A stretch of 20,207 bases of DNA from Bacteroidales bacterium UBA5548 (lineage in GTDB: Bacteria > Bacteroidota > Bacteroidia > Bacteroidales > UBA932): NCBI GenBank assembly GCA_002425935.1, contig DINE01000030.1, forward strand, positions 3,841 to 24,047, read 5' to 3'. Made by a program: the position numbers and the translations under genes. The notes below the pieces were generated by a model that did no database searches, was not told where the DNA came from, and saw nothing but the letters and a program-made list of their open reading frames with translations. This document shows positions 4,648-13,675 of this stretch, piece after piece; position 1 is the stretch's first letter, and each line of letters opens with the position of its first letter.

Positions 4648-7600
4648 ATGGCAAAAGAAAAAAAATTTATTACCTGTGATGGTAATTACGCCGCAGCGCA
4701 TGTAGCATACATGTTTAGCGAAATGGCAGCCATATATCCTATCACTCCGTCATCGACAATGGCAGAGTACGTGGATGAGTGGTCGGCCTACGGACAAAAA
4801 AACCTATTTGGTGAGACGGTTAAAGTGGTTGAGATGCAGAGTGAGGGTGGAGCTGCCGGTGCTCTTCACGGAGCTCTCCAGGCAGGTGTTCTTGCCACAA
4901 CATTTACTGCTTCACAGGGTCTTCTTCTGATGATCCCTAACATGTACAAAATTGCGGGCGAATTACTCCCTACGGTATTCCACGTATCTGCCAGAACTTT
5001 GGCTGCTCAGGCGCTCTCTATTTTCGGTGACCACTCAGATGTTATGTCTGCCAGACAAACAGGATTTGCTCTCTTAGCTTCAGGCGGAGTTCAGGAGGCA
5101 CTTGACCTTGGTGCTGTTGCTCACCTTTCTACACTCAAAACGAGAGTTCCTTTCCTTCACTTCTTTGACGGCTTCCGTACATCTCATGAGATTCAGAAAA
5201 TTGAAGATCTGGATCAGGACGAGCTGAAAAAGCTTATTAGTGAAAAATCACTTAACGGATTCAGAACCAGAGCACTTAATCCAAACAAACCGGTAACAAG
5301 AGGTACTGCTCAAAACCCTGATGTATTCTTCCAGGCTAGAGAGGCATGCAACACTTTCTACGATGCAGTTCCGGATATCGTTGCCCGCTATATGGGTGAA
5401 ATCAGCGAAATGACCGGAAGACATTATCTGCCATTTGATTACTACGGTGATCCTGAGGCCGAAAACATCGTTATCGCTATGGGATCTGTTTGCGAAACTA
5501 TCAGAGAGGTAGTTGACGTACTTATGTCAAAAGGCGAGAAAGTTGGTGTACTTACAGTACGTCTTTACAGACCATTCTCTGCCAAGTACTTCTTTAGAGT
5601 TCTTCCTAAGAGCGTTAAGAAAATTGCTGTTCTTGACAGAACAAAAGAGCCGGGTGCAGTTGGAGAGCCACTTTACCTTGATGTAAAATCTGTAATTGCA
5701 GAGAAAGGCGGAAAGATGCCGTTTATCGTTGGCGGCCGCTACGGTCTTTCATCAAAAGACACAACTCCTTCTCAGATCTTCTCGGTATTCGACAACCTCA
5801 ACATGAAAGAGCCGAAGAATGGCTTTACTATCGGAATAGTTGATGATGTAACATTTAAATCTCTCCCTGTTAAAGAAGAGGTTAATGTTTCCAAAAAGGG
5901 TGTTGTTGAGTGCAAATTCTACGGAGTAGGTTCTGACGGAACAGTTGGTGCAAACAAAAACACTATCAAGATTATCGGTGAGACTACTCCTAAATATGTT
6001 CAGGCATATTTCGATTATGACTCGAAGAAATCAGGCGGATACACCTGCTCTCACCTGAGATTTGGTGACACTCCTATTACTTCACCTTACCTTGTTTCAA
6101 ACCCTGATTTTGTTGCTGTTCACGTAACTCCTTACCTCACCAAGTACAATGTGCTTAAAGGTATTAAAAAGGGAGGTACATTCCTGCTAAACACTTTGTG
6201 GTCAAAAGAGGAGACTATCGAGAAGCTTCCTGATCATATCAAATCGGTAATAGCAAAAAAACAGCTCAATCTATACATTATCAATGCAACAAAGATTGCT
6301 GAGGAGATTGGTCTTGGTAACAGGACAAACACAATCCTGCAGTCGGCATTCTTCAAGATTGCAAATATTATCCCTTACGAGCAGGCTGTTGAAGAGATGA
6401 AGCACGCTGCCGAGAAATCATACGGCAAAAAAGGTGACAAGATTCTTGAGATGAACTATGCAGCTATTGACAGGGGAGCAGATTACGAACAGGTAGAGAT
6501 TCCTTGCGAATGGAAAAACATCGCTTCAAATAAATTCCGCCCTGCAAGCTACGACAGACTTGCACCGGACTGGGTAAGAAATGTTGCTGACGTTGTTAAC
6601 GCTCAGGCAGGTAACGATCTTCCTGTTAGCGCATTCCTTAACCTGGAAGACGGAACCATCCCTGCAGGAACATCTGCTTACGAAAAACGCGGTATTGCAA
6701 CTCACATTCCTGAGTGGCAGGCAGAAAACTGTATTCAGTGTAACCAGTGTGCATACGTTTGTCCTCACGCTGCAATCAGGCCATTCCTGATGACAGAGGA
6801 GGAGCAGGCAAAAGCTCCGGCAGGCGTTAAGAAGATTAAAGGTAACGGTCCTTTCAAGGAGTACAGCTTTACAATTCAGGTAACTCCTATGGATTGTACA
6901 GGTTGCGGTAACTGTGCCGATGTATGTCCTGCCAAGACAAAAGCTCTGGTTATGATGCCTTTCGAAACTCAGGAGCACGAGCAGGCAAATTACGATCACC
7001 TGCACGCAGTTGTTGGTTACAAAGATACAATTCAGCCAAAAGAACAAAACATTAAGAACCTGCAGTTTGCACAACCACTCTTCGAATTCTCGGGAGCATG
7101 TGCCGGTTGCGGTGAGACTCCTTATATCAAAGCAATCACCCAGCTTTACGGCGACAGAATGATGATTGCAAACGCTACAGGTTGTTCATCAATCTTCGGT
7201 GGTTCATTCCCTGCATCTCCTTACACTACAAACAAAGATGGAAAAGGTCCTTCATGGGCAAACTCACTCTTTGAAGATAACGCAGAGTATGGTCTTGGTA
7301 TGCAAATGGGTTCAGAGAGAGTTCGCGACAGAGTTGCAAAACTTATGGCAGACGGTCTTGAGTGCAAATCATGCACAGCAGAGATGAAGGTTCTATTTGC
7401 CGGGTGGCTTGCAAAACGCGAAGATCACGTTGCTACCAAAGAGATTGCCGACAAATTACTTCCACTTATCTCTGACTGCAAATGCGAAATCTGCAAAGAG
7501 CTTACAGTTCTTAAAGATTACTTCGTAAAACGCTCACAGTGGATATTCGGAGGCGACGGTTGGGCATACGATATCGGATACGGCGGACTTGACCACGTGC

Positions 7601-8184
7601 TTGCTTCGGGTAACAACGTAAACGTTCTTGTACTTGATACAGAGGTTTACTCAAATACCGGAGGTCAATCTTCGAAATCTACCCCTGTTGGAGCAGTTGC
7701 TAAATTTGCCACCTCAGGTAAGAAGATCCGTAAGAAAGACCTTGGAATGATGGCAATGAGTTATGGTTATGTTTACGTTGCACAGGTTGCAATGGGAGCA
7801 AACCAGAACCAACTCTTTAAAGTACTTAAAGAGGCTGAGGAGTATGACGGACCATCTTTGATTATTGCATACGCTCCATGTATCAGCCACGGCTTGAAGA
7901 ATGGTATGGGTGCAACTCAGAGAGAGGAGAAACTTGCAGTTGAGTGCGGTTACTGGCAACTTTACCGCTACAACCCGCTTATGGAGGCAGAGGGCAAAAA
8001 TCCATTCACCCTTGACAGCAAGGAGCCGGATTGGACTAAGTTCCAGGACTTCCTGAAGGGAGAGGTAAGGTACACTTCACTTGTGAATACCTTCCCTGAA
8101 GAGGCCGAACAGCTATTCGCCCTAACAGAAGAGTTCGCAAAATGGAGGTACAACTCATACAAGAGACTTGCTTCTGCGGAATAA
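4648..8184 (+). CDS. nifJ: Pyruvate:ferredoxin (flavodoxin) oxidoreductase
   Basis: A single-chain, 1178-residue oxygen-sensitive cytoplasmic enzyme that turns pyruvate and CoA into acetyl-CoA, CO2 and reduced ferredoxin or flavodoxin. The domain order is canonical. The N-terminal pyruvate-binding domain has YPITPSSTMAE near residue 30. The EMQSEGGAAGALHGAL stretch near 65 includes the Glu that supports TPP. Then come the transketolase-C-like and gamma domains. The ferredoxin domain has two 4Fe-4S motifs (C695/698/701/705 and C750/753/756/760). The C-terminal TPP domain has GDGWAYDIG. The proximal-cluster cysteines are C818, C821, C846 and C1078. Five extra cysteines (C906, C909, C944, C946, C949) lie in a segment within the TPP domain. 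The start is ATG 4648 after a long leader with a hairpin. A terminator follows directly. The function is secure. Confidence 0.97.
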   Translation: MAKEKKFITCDGNYAAAHVAYMFSEMAAIYPITPSSTMAEYVDEWSAYGQKNLFGETVKVVEMQSEGGAAGALHGALQAGVLATTFTASQGLLLMIPNMYKIAGELLPTVFHVSARTLAAQALSIFGDHSDVMSARQTGFALLASGGVQEALDLGAVAHLSTLKTRVPFLHFFDGFRTSHEIQKIEDLDQDELKKLISEKSLNGFRTRALNPNKPVTRGTAQNPDVFFQAREACNTFYDAVPDIVARYMGEISEMTGRHYLPFDYYGDPEAENIVIAMGSVCETIREVVDVLMSKGEKVGVLTVRLYRPFSAKYFFRVLPKSVKKIAVLDRTKEPGAVGEPLYLDVKSVIAEKGGKMPFIVGGRYGLSSKDTTPSQIFSVFDNLNMKEPKNGFTIGIVDDVTFKSLPVKEEVNVSKKGVVECKFYGVGSDGTVGANKNTIKIIGETTPKYVQAYFDYDSKKSGGYTCSHLRFGDTPITSPYLVSNPDFVAVHVTPYLTKYNVLKGIKKGGTFLLNTLWSKEETIEKLPDHIKSVIAKKQLNLYIINATKIAEEIGLGNRTNTILQSAFFKIANIIPYEQAVEEMKHAAEKSYGKKGDKILEMNYAAIDRGADYEQVEIPCEWKNIASNKFRPASYDRLAPDWVRNVADVVNAQAGNDLPVSAFLNLEDGTIPAGTSAYEKRGIATHIPEWQAENCIQCNQCAYVCPHAAIRPFLMTEEEQAKAPAGVKKIKGNGPFKEYSFTIQVTPMDCTGCGNCADVCPAKTKALVMMPFETQEHEQANYDHLHAVVGYKDTIQPKEQNIKNLQFAQPLFEFSGACAGCGETPYIKAITQLYGDRMMIANATGCSSIFGGSFPASPYTTNKDGKGPSWANSLFEDNAEYGLGMQMGSERVRDRVAKLMADGLECKSCTAEMKVLFAGWLAKREDHVATKEIADKLLPLISDCKCEICKELTVLKDYFVKRSQWIFGGDGWAYDIGYGGLDHVLASGNNVNVLVLDTEVYSNTGGQSSKSTPVGAVAKFATSGKKIRKKDLGMMAMSYGYVYVAQVAMGANQNQLFKVLKEAEEYDGPSLIIAYAPCISHGLKNGMGATQREEKLAVECGYWQLYRYNPLMEAEGKNPFTLDSKEPDWTKFQDFLKGEVRYTSLVNTFPEEAEQLFALTEEFAKWRYNSYKRLASAE

Positions 8185-8220
8185 GCTCAACTAAAACCGG
8201 TTAACCCCGGTAACTAAATA

Positions 8221-8256
8221 AAAGCCGGCAAATTAATTTTTGCCGGCTTTTTATTT
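8221..8256. terminator. Bidirectional terminator between PFOR and the hut operon
   Basis: AAAGCCGGCAAA (8221-8232) and TTTTTGCCGGCTTT (about 8237-8250) form a strong stem with A and T runs on both sides, followed by TTATTTTATT on the plus strand. It serves nifJ from the left and ftcD from the right. Confidence 0.9.
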
Positions 8257-8284
8257 TATTAGAATTAGTTTAAACCTTAAAAGA

Positions 8285-9979
8285 TCAGATTGTCTGCATT
8301 ACGGCATCGGTGATGCGCTTTTCTGCGGCAAGTGCCTTTTCGAAAATCTCTTGTGCCTGAGCTACAAGTGAGTCTGCCAATTCACGGTCTTTAAGGTCTT
8401 TAGAGTTGATTCTTACATTCATGTAGGCTCCAAAGACGGCTGAACGGAGAGCAATTGCTCCCACTCCGGCATCGGAGACTGAGTTTGGATTGCCCTCTTT
8501 AACCATAGTCTCAGTAAGTTCCATAGCACTGAAAGCTACCTGCATTGTTCTTAGCGGAATCTCGGTTGCATATTTTGTGGCCTCTTGTATCGCAGCACTC
8601 CTCTCTGCCTTCTGCTCCTGTGTCTCTTTTGGCAGTCCAAATGCGGCAAGTATCTTGTTGAAGGAGTTTGTGTCTTCATCAACCAGGTAGAGCATCTCCT
8701 CCATTATCGCATGGCCCTTCTCTGCCCACTCTGCAAAGTATTTCCAATTTTCGTCCCAGCCGGCTTTATGAGAAGAGAGGTTTGCCACCATTGTACCCAG
8801 AGCAGCTCCCAGTGCTCCCATGTAAGCAGATACAGATCCTCCGCCCGGGGCAGGCGATTCGCTTGCAGTTTCGCGGGCAAATCCTGTACAGGTAAAATCT
8901 ACAAGTCTCTTTTTGCTCTTATCCTCAATCAGATATTCAATAACTCTCTCCCTTGGGTCAAAAGGTTTGAGGTCGTCAAGGCCCATCGATTTTACGGCAA
9001 TCTTAATAATCTCATCTTCTGATATTCCGGCAGAGCGGTTTTGCTTGGCAAGGTAGTATTTGCCCGCGTCAATCAAAACGCTTTTAGGTATAAGTCCTAC
9101 AATCTCGCTGCCGGTTACCCTGATTCCTCTTTGTGCTGCCTTTGCAACTACCTCGTCAAATGCAATATGAACAGGGGTTGCCTTAATATCAGTGACATTC
9201 ATAGAGACCTGAGCTATCCCGTACTCCTCTATAAACCATCCGATAGCTTTACACCCCTTTAGTGTACCGGGAATCCATCTCTCCTCTCCCTTTTCATCTT
9301 TTAACACCTTACCAGTAACTGAGTTGCCTTCCCTCATCTTTCTCCCCTTCTCTCTCACATCAAATGCAATAGCATTGGCTCTGCGGGTAGAGGTTGTGTT
9401 TAGATTAAAGTTAACAGCTATGAGAAAGTCTCTGGCTCCTATTGCTGTTGCTCCTGTCCTGGCTACATTTTCATTAAAATTTGCCGGTCCAAAGTCGGGT
9501 CTCCACTGTGGGTTGAGGAACTTCTGTGACAAACCTTCATACTCTCCTGAACGACAATTAGCTAAATTTTTTCTCTCAGGCGCAAATGCAGCATTTTCAT
9601 AGCAATAAACAGGTATCAATAGCTCCTCTCCCACTCTTTTTGCCAAAGCTCTTGCATACTCAGCTGTCTCCTCCATTGAGATGCCTGCAATTGGAATAAG
9701 CGGGCAAACGTCGGTTGCACCCATTCTTGGGTGCTCTCCGTGATGACCTCTCATGTCAATAACTTCGGCTGCCTTCTTAATTGCCTGATATGCTGCCTCA
9801 ACCACCTGTTCCGGTGATCCTACAAATGTCACAACAGTTCTGTTTGTTGCAGCACCCGGGTCTACATTTAGCAATTTAACCCCCTCCACTCTCTCAATTA
9901 CTTCTGTTATCTGTTTAATAACCTGCATGTTGCGTCCTTCGCTAAAATTTGGAACGCACTCGATAATTCTTTGAATCAT
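8285..9979 (-). CDS. ftcD: Bifunctional glutamate formimidoyltransferase / formimidoyl-THF cyclodeaminase
   Basis: This 564-residue cytoplasmic fusion resembles the animal FTCD enzyme (about 540 residues). Residues 1-330 are the formiminotransferase domains. They open with ECVPNFSEG and include H83 in GEHPRMGATD, matching the catalytic His82 of the mammalian enzyme. They move the formimino group of formiminoglutamate to tetrahydrofolate and release glutamate. Residues 360-564 are the helical cyclodeaminase (SPAPGGGSVSAYMGALGAA, then LVDEDTNSF with the conserved acidic residue), which releases ammonia and gives 5,10-methenyl-THF. It is the last gene of the hut operon, 15 bp after the MBL-fold gene. 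Some bacteria encode the two activities separately; here both are in one frame. No defect is visible. Confidence 0.96.
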   Translation of the reverse strand: MIQRIIECVPNFSEGRNMQVIKQITEVIERVEGVKLLNVDPGAATNRTVVTFVGSPEQVVEAAYQAIKKAAEVIDMRGHHGEHPRMGATDVCPLIPIAGISMEETAEYARALAKRVGEELLIPVYCYENAAFAPERKNLANCRSGEYEGLSQKFLNPQWRPDFGPANFNENVARTGATAIGARDFLIAVNFNLNTTSTRRANAIAFDVREKGRKMREGNSVTGKVLKDEKGEERWIPGTLKGCKAIGWFIEEYGIAQVSMNVTDIKATPVHIAFDEVVAKAAQRGIRVTGSEIVGLIPKSVLIDAGKYYLAKQNRSAGISEDEIIKIAVKSMGLDDLKPFDPRERVIEYLIEDKSKKRLVDFTCTGFARETASESPAPGGGSVSAYMGALGAALGTMVANLSSHKAGWDENWKYFAEWAEKGHAIMEEMLYLVDEDTNSFNKILAAFGLPKETQEQKAERSAAIQEATKYATEIPLRTMQVAFSAMELTETMVKEGNPNSVSDAGVGAIALRSAVFGAYMNVRINSKDLKDRELADSLVAQAQEIFEKALAAEKRITDAVMQTI

Positions 9980-9994
9980 ATCTGTTTATAAAAA

Positions 9995-10636
9995 TTAATT
10001 CTGTAATGTTACCCCTTGAGGCATTCTCTCTCTGAGAGCCTCAACGTCAATTTCAAAATAGTGGTATGCAAAGAGATTTTTGGGCTTAACCACATTTACC
10101 GCCTCAATAAACATCTGGTCACTCATGGTGTATGGCAGATTTTTGGGCATAAAGGCAAGGTCGATCTCGCCCAATTGTTTCATCTCAGGGATTATCTCTG
10201 TATCTCCTGCAATGTAAACTCTATATCCGCCAAAATTCAGGATGTAGCCATTGCCTTCACCTCTTGGGTGAAAAGGCAGCCCATCTTCTCTTTTGTTTTG
10301 GATGTTGTAGGCATATACTGCCTTTATTACAACGCCATTATATTCAAACTCTTCTCCCTGTGCAAGTCCGTTTACACCTTTCATGCTCTCTGCGCATGTA
10401 AGACTGGTAACAAACACTGTATCGTCAGAAACAATGTGCTTCAGGGCCTCCTCATCCATATGGTCATAATGGTGATGGGTAAGAAGAATCAGGTTGGCTT
10501 TTGGCTGTAGGGAGTAGTCTGCAACATTGCTGTAGGGGTCAACAAATATATTTCTCCCTTGCCATTTAATTAACAGGGAGGCGTGACCCAAAAGTGTAAT
10601 TTCAATCTCTCCAAGCGGAGTGTTAAATTTTTTCAT
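9995..10636 (-). CDS. MBL-fold metal-dependent hydrolase (UPF0173-like) in the hut operon
   Basis: A 213-residue cytoplasmic protein of the metallo-beta-lactamase fold. The metal motif HxHxDH is intact (H54, H56, D58, H59 in THHHYDHMD). An N-terminal GHAS stretch and a later AGDTE Asp and AYHYFE His complete the usual ligand set. Size and layout fit the UPF0173 / YtkL-like subgroup. No substrate is established for it. It lies inside the hut operon, 42 bp after hutI and 15 bp before ftcD, so it is very likely co-transcribed. A link to histidine breakdown is inference from position only. It has no similarity to urocanase and cannot be the missing HutU. Confidence 0.88.
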   Translation of the reverse strand: MKKFNTPLGEIEITLLGHASLLIKWQGRNIFVDPYSNVADYSLQPKANLILLTHHHYDHMDEEALKHIVSDDTVFVTSLTCAESMKGVNGLAQGEEFEYNGVVIKAVYAYNIQNKREDGLPFHPRGEGNGYILNFGGYRVYIAGDTEIIPEMKQLGEIDLAFMPKNLPYTMSDQMFIEAVNVVKPKNLFAYHYFEIDVEALRERMPQGVTLQN

Positions 10637-10678
10637 CTCAATAAGCTTTCTTTAAAATTTACTAATAGCTGTTTACTC

Positions 10679-11977
10679 TTAAAAACTTCTGTCGCAAATA
10701 TTTACAACAGTGCCGTTGAGAATAACCGTCTCTGCAACCGGTGTGGTGAGAGCGTACGGGATGAATGAGTATGATGGTATGGGGCGGGTTATAAAGAGAT
10801 TAGCTGTTTTGCCTACGGCAATTGTTCCGTGGCTTTCGCTCAGCCCCATAGCTGCTGCCCCATTGAGGGTTGCTGCATTGATAACCTCCTGTGGGGTCAT
10901 CTTCATCTTGAGGGCAGCCAGCCCCATTATGAATTTCATATCGCTGTATGGCGATGAGCCTGGATTGTAATTTGTGGCCAGTGCCACTGTCAGCCCATGA
11001 TTTATCATCTTTCTGGCAGGGGCATAATCCATCTCCAAAAAGAATGTCGAGCCGGGCAGCAGTGTGGCAATGGTCTCGTTTTTGAGCATCAGCTCAAACT
11101 CTCTCTCAGTTGTAAACTCAAGATGGTCTGCCGAAATTGCGTTGTACTTAACTGCAACATCGACCCCACCCGAAAAGCTCATCTGATTTGCATGAATTTT
11201 TGGTCTGAGACCGTACTTTATTGCAGCATTAAAAATTCTGTCTGTATCCTCAACCGAGAAGAACCCCTCTTCTGTAAATACATCGACATACTCTGCAAGG
11301 TCATCTGTTGCAACAAGCGGTATCATTACAGAGATAATCTCATCTACATACTCCCCTCGCCTTCCTTTATACTCTTCCGGTATCGCATGTGCCCCAAGAA
11401 AAGTAGTCTTAACCGTTAATGGTGTTGTTTGGGCAACCCTCTTTGCCACTCTGAGCATCTTTAGCTCATCATGGGTATTGAGGCCGTACCCGCTTTTAAT
11501 CTCAACAGCTCCTGTTCCGTGGGCAATTATCTCCCATGCCCTCTCAACAGATTGTCTGTAGAGCTCATCTTCTGATGTTCTGTGCAGCAATGCCGCCGAG
11601 TTTAAGATACCTCCCCCTCTCTTTGCAATCTCCTGATATGTCAAACCCCTGATTTTGTCTGTGAACTCACCCTCACGGCTTCCGGCATAAACCAGATGTG
11701 TATGCGAGTCACAGAAAGATGGAAAGACCATTTTGCCTGTAGCGTCAATAACTTTACCCACAAACCTCTCCCCGCCAAATCTCTCAACGAGAGATTTTAC
11801 ACCGCCGGAAGCCTCATCGGGCATCTCTCCCAAACCTCTGATTGTGTCACCCTCTATAAAGATAAATCCGTTATCGATAGTATCAAGAACAGACATCTCT
11901 CTGCCGCTGCGCCTGAGGGTGTACTCATCCCGTTCAATCTGAACTATCTGTTTAATATTAACAATTAAGATATTCAT
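10679..11977 (-). CDS. hutI: Imidazolonepropionase with Asn at a metal-ligand Asp position
   Basis: A 432-residue amidohydrolase of the HutI family, which hydrolyses 4-imidazolone-5-propionate to N-formimino-glutamate. Visible signatures are the H92-x-H94 metal motif in DSHTHLVYAGS, GAVEIKSGYGL near 157-166, H262 in HANQ, H285 in ADHLEF, and NPGSSP at 338-343. The family normally reads T/S-D-x-N-P-G, where the Asp binds the metal and activates water. Here codon 10970-10972 encodes N336 (ATNYNPG). The usual HADE is also HANQ. The rest is full length with no frameshift. Either this copy is inactive or divergent, or one base is wrong. It lies 68 bp downstream of hutH on the same strand. Family assignment is firm; activity is uncertain. 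Confidence 0.92.
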   Translation of the reverse strand: MNILIVNIKQIVQIERDEYTLRRSGREMSVLDTIDNGFIFIEGDTIRGLGEMPDEASGGVKSLVERFGGERFVGKVIDATGKMVFPSFCDSHTHLVYAGSREGEFTDKIRGLTYQEIAKRGGGILNSAALLHRTSEDELYRQSVERAWEIIAHGTGAVEIKSGYGLNTHDELKMLRVAKRVAQTTPLTVKTTFLGAHAIPEEYKGRRGEYVDEIISVMIPLVATDDLAEYVDVFTEEGFFSVEDTDRIFNAAIKYGLRPKIHANQMSFSGGVDVAVKYNAISADHLEFTTEREFELMLKNETIATLLPGSTFFLEMDYAPARKMINHGLTVALATNYNPGSSPYSDMKFIMGLAALKMKMTPQEVINAATLNGAAAMGLSESHGTIAVGKTANLFITRPIPSYSFIPYALTTPVAETVILNGTVVNICDRSF

Positions 11978-12045
11978 TACGTGCCTTATAACCTTTTACT
12001 TAAAAGAGTATTAATTCAATTATAAGAGTATACCCTTCTTTGACT

Positions 12046-13533
12046 TTAATTAACCTGCGACTTTAAAAAATTAATCGCATTATTAATGTGAAGGTACATA
12101 ACCTGGTCTTCATCTACAAATGGCACATGCTCTCTGAATTTTCCAACAAACTCTTCAACCGCAGGAGAACTCCTGAGAGGCCTTCTGAATTCCAGTGCCT
12201 GAGCACCATTCATAAGCTCAATTGCCAGTATCTTCTCTACATTTTCAATAACCTGGAGGCATTTAACTGCTGCATTCGCTCCCATGCTAACATGATCTTC
12301 CTGACCCTGCGAAGAGTCTATTGTATCTACGCAGGCGGGTGTGCAGAGCTGTTTATTCTGGCTTGCTACCGAGGCTTGTGCATACTGTGGAATCATGTAA
12401 CCGGAGTTGAGCCCCGGATGTGCAACAAGAAACGACGGAAGTCCGCGTTTCCCGGAAATTAGCTGATAAGTTCTTCTTTCAGAGATGCTCCCAAGTTCAG
12501 ACATCGCTATAGAGAGGAAGTCGAGCGGCAGTGCCAGTGGTTGGCCGTGAAAGTTACCTGCCGAGATAATCATGTCTTCGTCAGGCAGAATTGTCGGGTT
12601 ATCGGTTGCGCTGTTAAGTTCTGTTTCAAAAGCATTGAGGGCGTACTCGATGGCATCTTTGGAAGCACCATGCACCTGTGGAATGCACCTGAATGAGTAT
12701 GGATCCTGAACGTGCTCCTTTTTCTCTTTCACAATTTGGCTTCCCTCAAGTATAGCTCTGATAGCCGCTGCAGTCTCCAGTTGTCCTTTGTGTGGTCTTA
12801 CTTTGTGAACCCCCTCTGTAAATGGCTCAACTCTGCCTAAGTAGGCATCAAGCGAAACCGCAGATATCATATCTGCCAGTTTAGAGAGCTTCTTAGCCTT
12901 TATTATACACCAGATGCTGTAAGAGAGCATAAACTGTGTGCCGTTAAGTAGAGCCAGCCCCTCCTTTGGAGAGAGAGTTAAGGGTTCCCATCCAAATATG
13001 GCATTTACTTTAGTTGCAGGTGATCTTTCTCCATTGTAGTTCACCTCTCCCATTCCAAGGAGCGGTAATGACATATTTGCAAGCGGCGCAAGGTCTCCAG
13101 ATGCTCCAAGTGAGCCCTGTTTAAAAACTACCGGATAGACCCTGTTGTTAAACATATCTACAAGTCTCTGAACTGTTTCCGGTTTAACTCCGGAGTAACC
13201 GTATGAGAGTGATTTAATTTTAAGTGCAAGCATAAGTCTTACAATCTCCTGAGGAACCTCTTCTCCCAGACCGCAGGCGTGCGACATTACGAGGTTGGTC
13301 TGAAGCTGCGAAAGCTGGTCGGGATTGATGGTGACATTACATAAAGACCCAAAGCCCGTTGTAATGCCGTAAATTGGCTCTGTGCACTTTTCAATTTTTT
13401 CAATCAGGTAGTCGTTACACCTCTTAACTCTCTCCTTTGCATCATCTGAAAGCACAATTTTACAGTCCTCATTAAGCAATTTTTTTACCTCATTCAGGGT
13501 GTTATGCTTTGAACTTATATGAAAATACTCCAT
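12046..13533 (-). CDS. hutH: Histidine ammonia-lyase
   Basis: A 495-residue cytoplasmic enzyme that removes ammonia from L-histidine to give urocanate, the first step of the hut pathway. The self-made MIO cofactor comes from A144-S145-G146 in GSLGASGDLAP. The catalytic Tyr55 sits in IYGITTGFG. Also present are NDNP-like TDNPTI and QEDHVSMG. Length is usual for HutH (about 500). It is the first gene of the hut operon, with a predicted promoter 40-47 bp upstream, and it diverges from the membrane AraC-type regulator. The start at 13533 gives the common MxxxH start and leaves a short leader of about 33 nt. Confidence 0.97.
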   Translation of the reverse strand: MEYFHISSKHNTLNEVKKLLNEDCKIVLSDDAKERVKRCNDYLIEKIEKCTEPIYGITTGFGSLCNVTINPDQLSQLQTNLVMSHACGLGEEVPQEIVRLMLALKIKSLSYGYSGVKPETVQRLVDMFNNRVYPVVFKQGSLGASGDLAPLANMSLPLLGMGEVNYNGERSPATKVNAIFGWEPLTLSPKEGLALLNGTQFMLSYSIWCIIKAKKLSKLADMISAVSLDAYLGRVEPFTEGVHKVRPHKGQLETAAAIRAILEGSQIVKEKKEHVQDPYSFRCIPQVHGASKDAIEYALNAFETELNSATDNPTILPDEDMIISAGNFHGQPLALPLDFLSIAMSELGSISERRTYQLISGKRGLPSFLVAHPGLNSGYMIPQYAQASVASQNKQLCTPACVDTIDSSQGQEDHVSMGANAAVKCLQVIENVEKILAIELMNGAQALEFRRPLRSSPAVEEFVGKFREHVPFVDEDQVMYLHINNAINFLKSQVN

Positions 13534-13572
13534 TCTTACTAATATTTTGATAGATATTCTTTAATAATCTTA

Positions 13573-13580
13573 CAAATATA
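13573..13580 (-). promoter_or_regulatory. hutH: -7 element of the hut operon
   Basis: The minus strand 13580-13573 reads TATATTTG, an exact TAnnTTTG match, 40 bp before the hutH start codon. No consensus -33 TTTG is found at the right spacing, which would fit a promoter needing an activator. It lies back to back with the promoter of the divergent regulator. Confidence 0.6.
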
Positions 13581-13594
13581 AAACAAAATGGCAG

Positions 13595-13628
13595 TTTGGG
13601 ATAATTAATTAACCATTTATTATATTTG
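13595..13628 (+). promoter_or_regulatory. Promoter of the membrane AraC-type regulator
   Basis: TTTG (13595-13598) and TATATTTG (13621-13628) are separated by 22 bp, close to the Bacteroidetes -33/-7 arrangement. The -7 octamer is identical to that of divergent hutH. The leader to the ATG at 13676 would be about 40 nt. Confidence 0.55.
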
Positions 13629-13675
13629 TCCCTCCCTTTGATTGTCACCCCAGGCACCGGTATTATAATGTTTGT

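Noticed and set aside
6526..7074. Minus-strand frame of 182 codons inside nifJ
   Set aside because: It is antisense to the ferredoxin domain of PFOR; its cysteine-rich look is a by-product of the opposite strand.
9995..10636. MBL-fold gene as the missing urocanase
   Set aside because: HutU is a large NAD-dependent enzyme of about 550 residues with an unrelated fold. This protein has 213 residues and a metal-binding HxHxDH motif.
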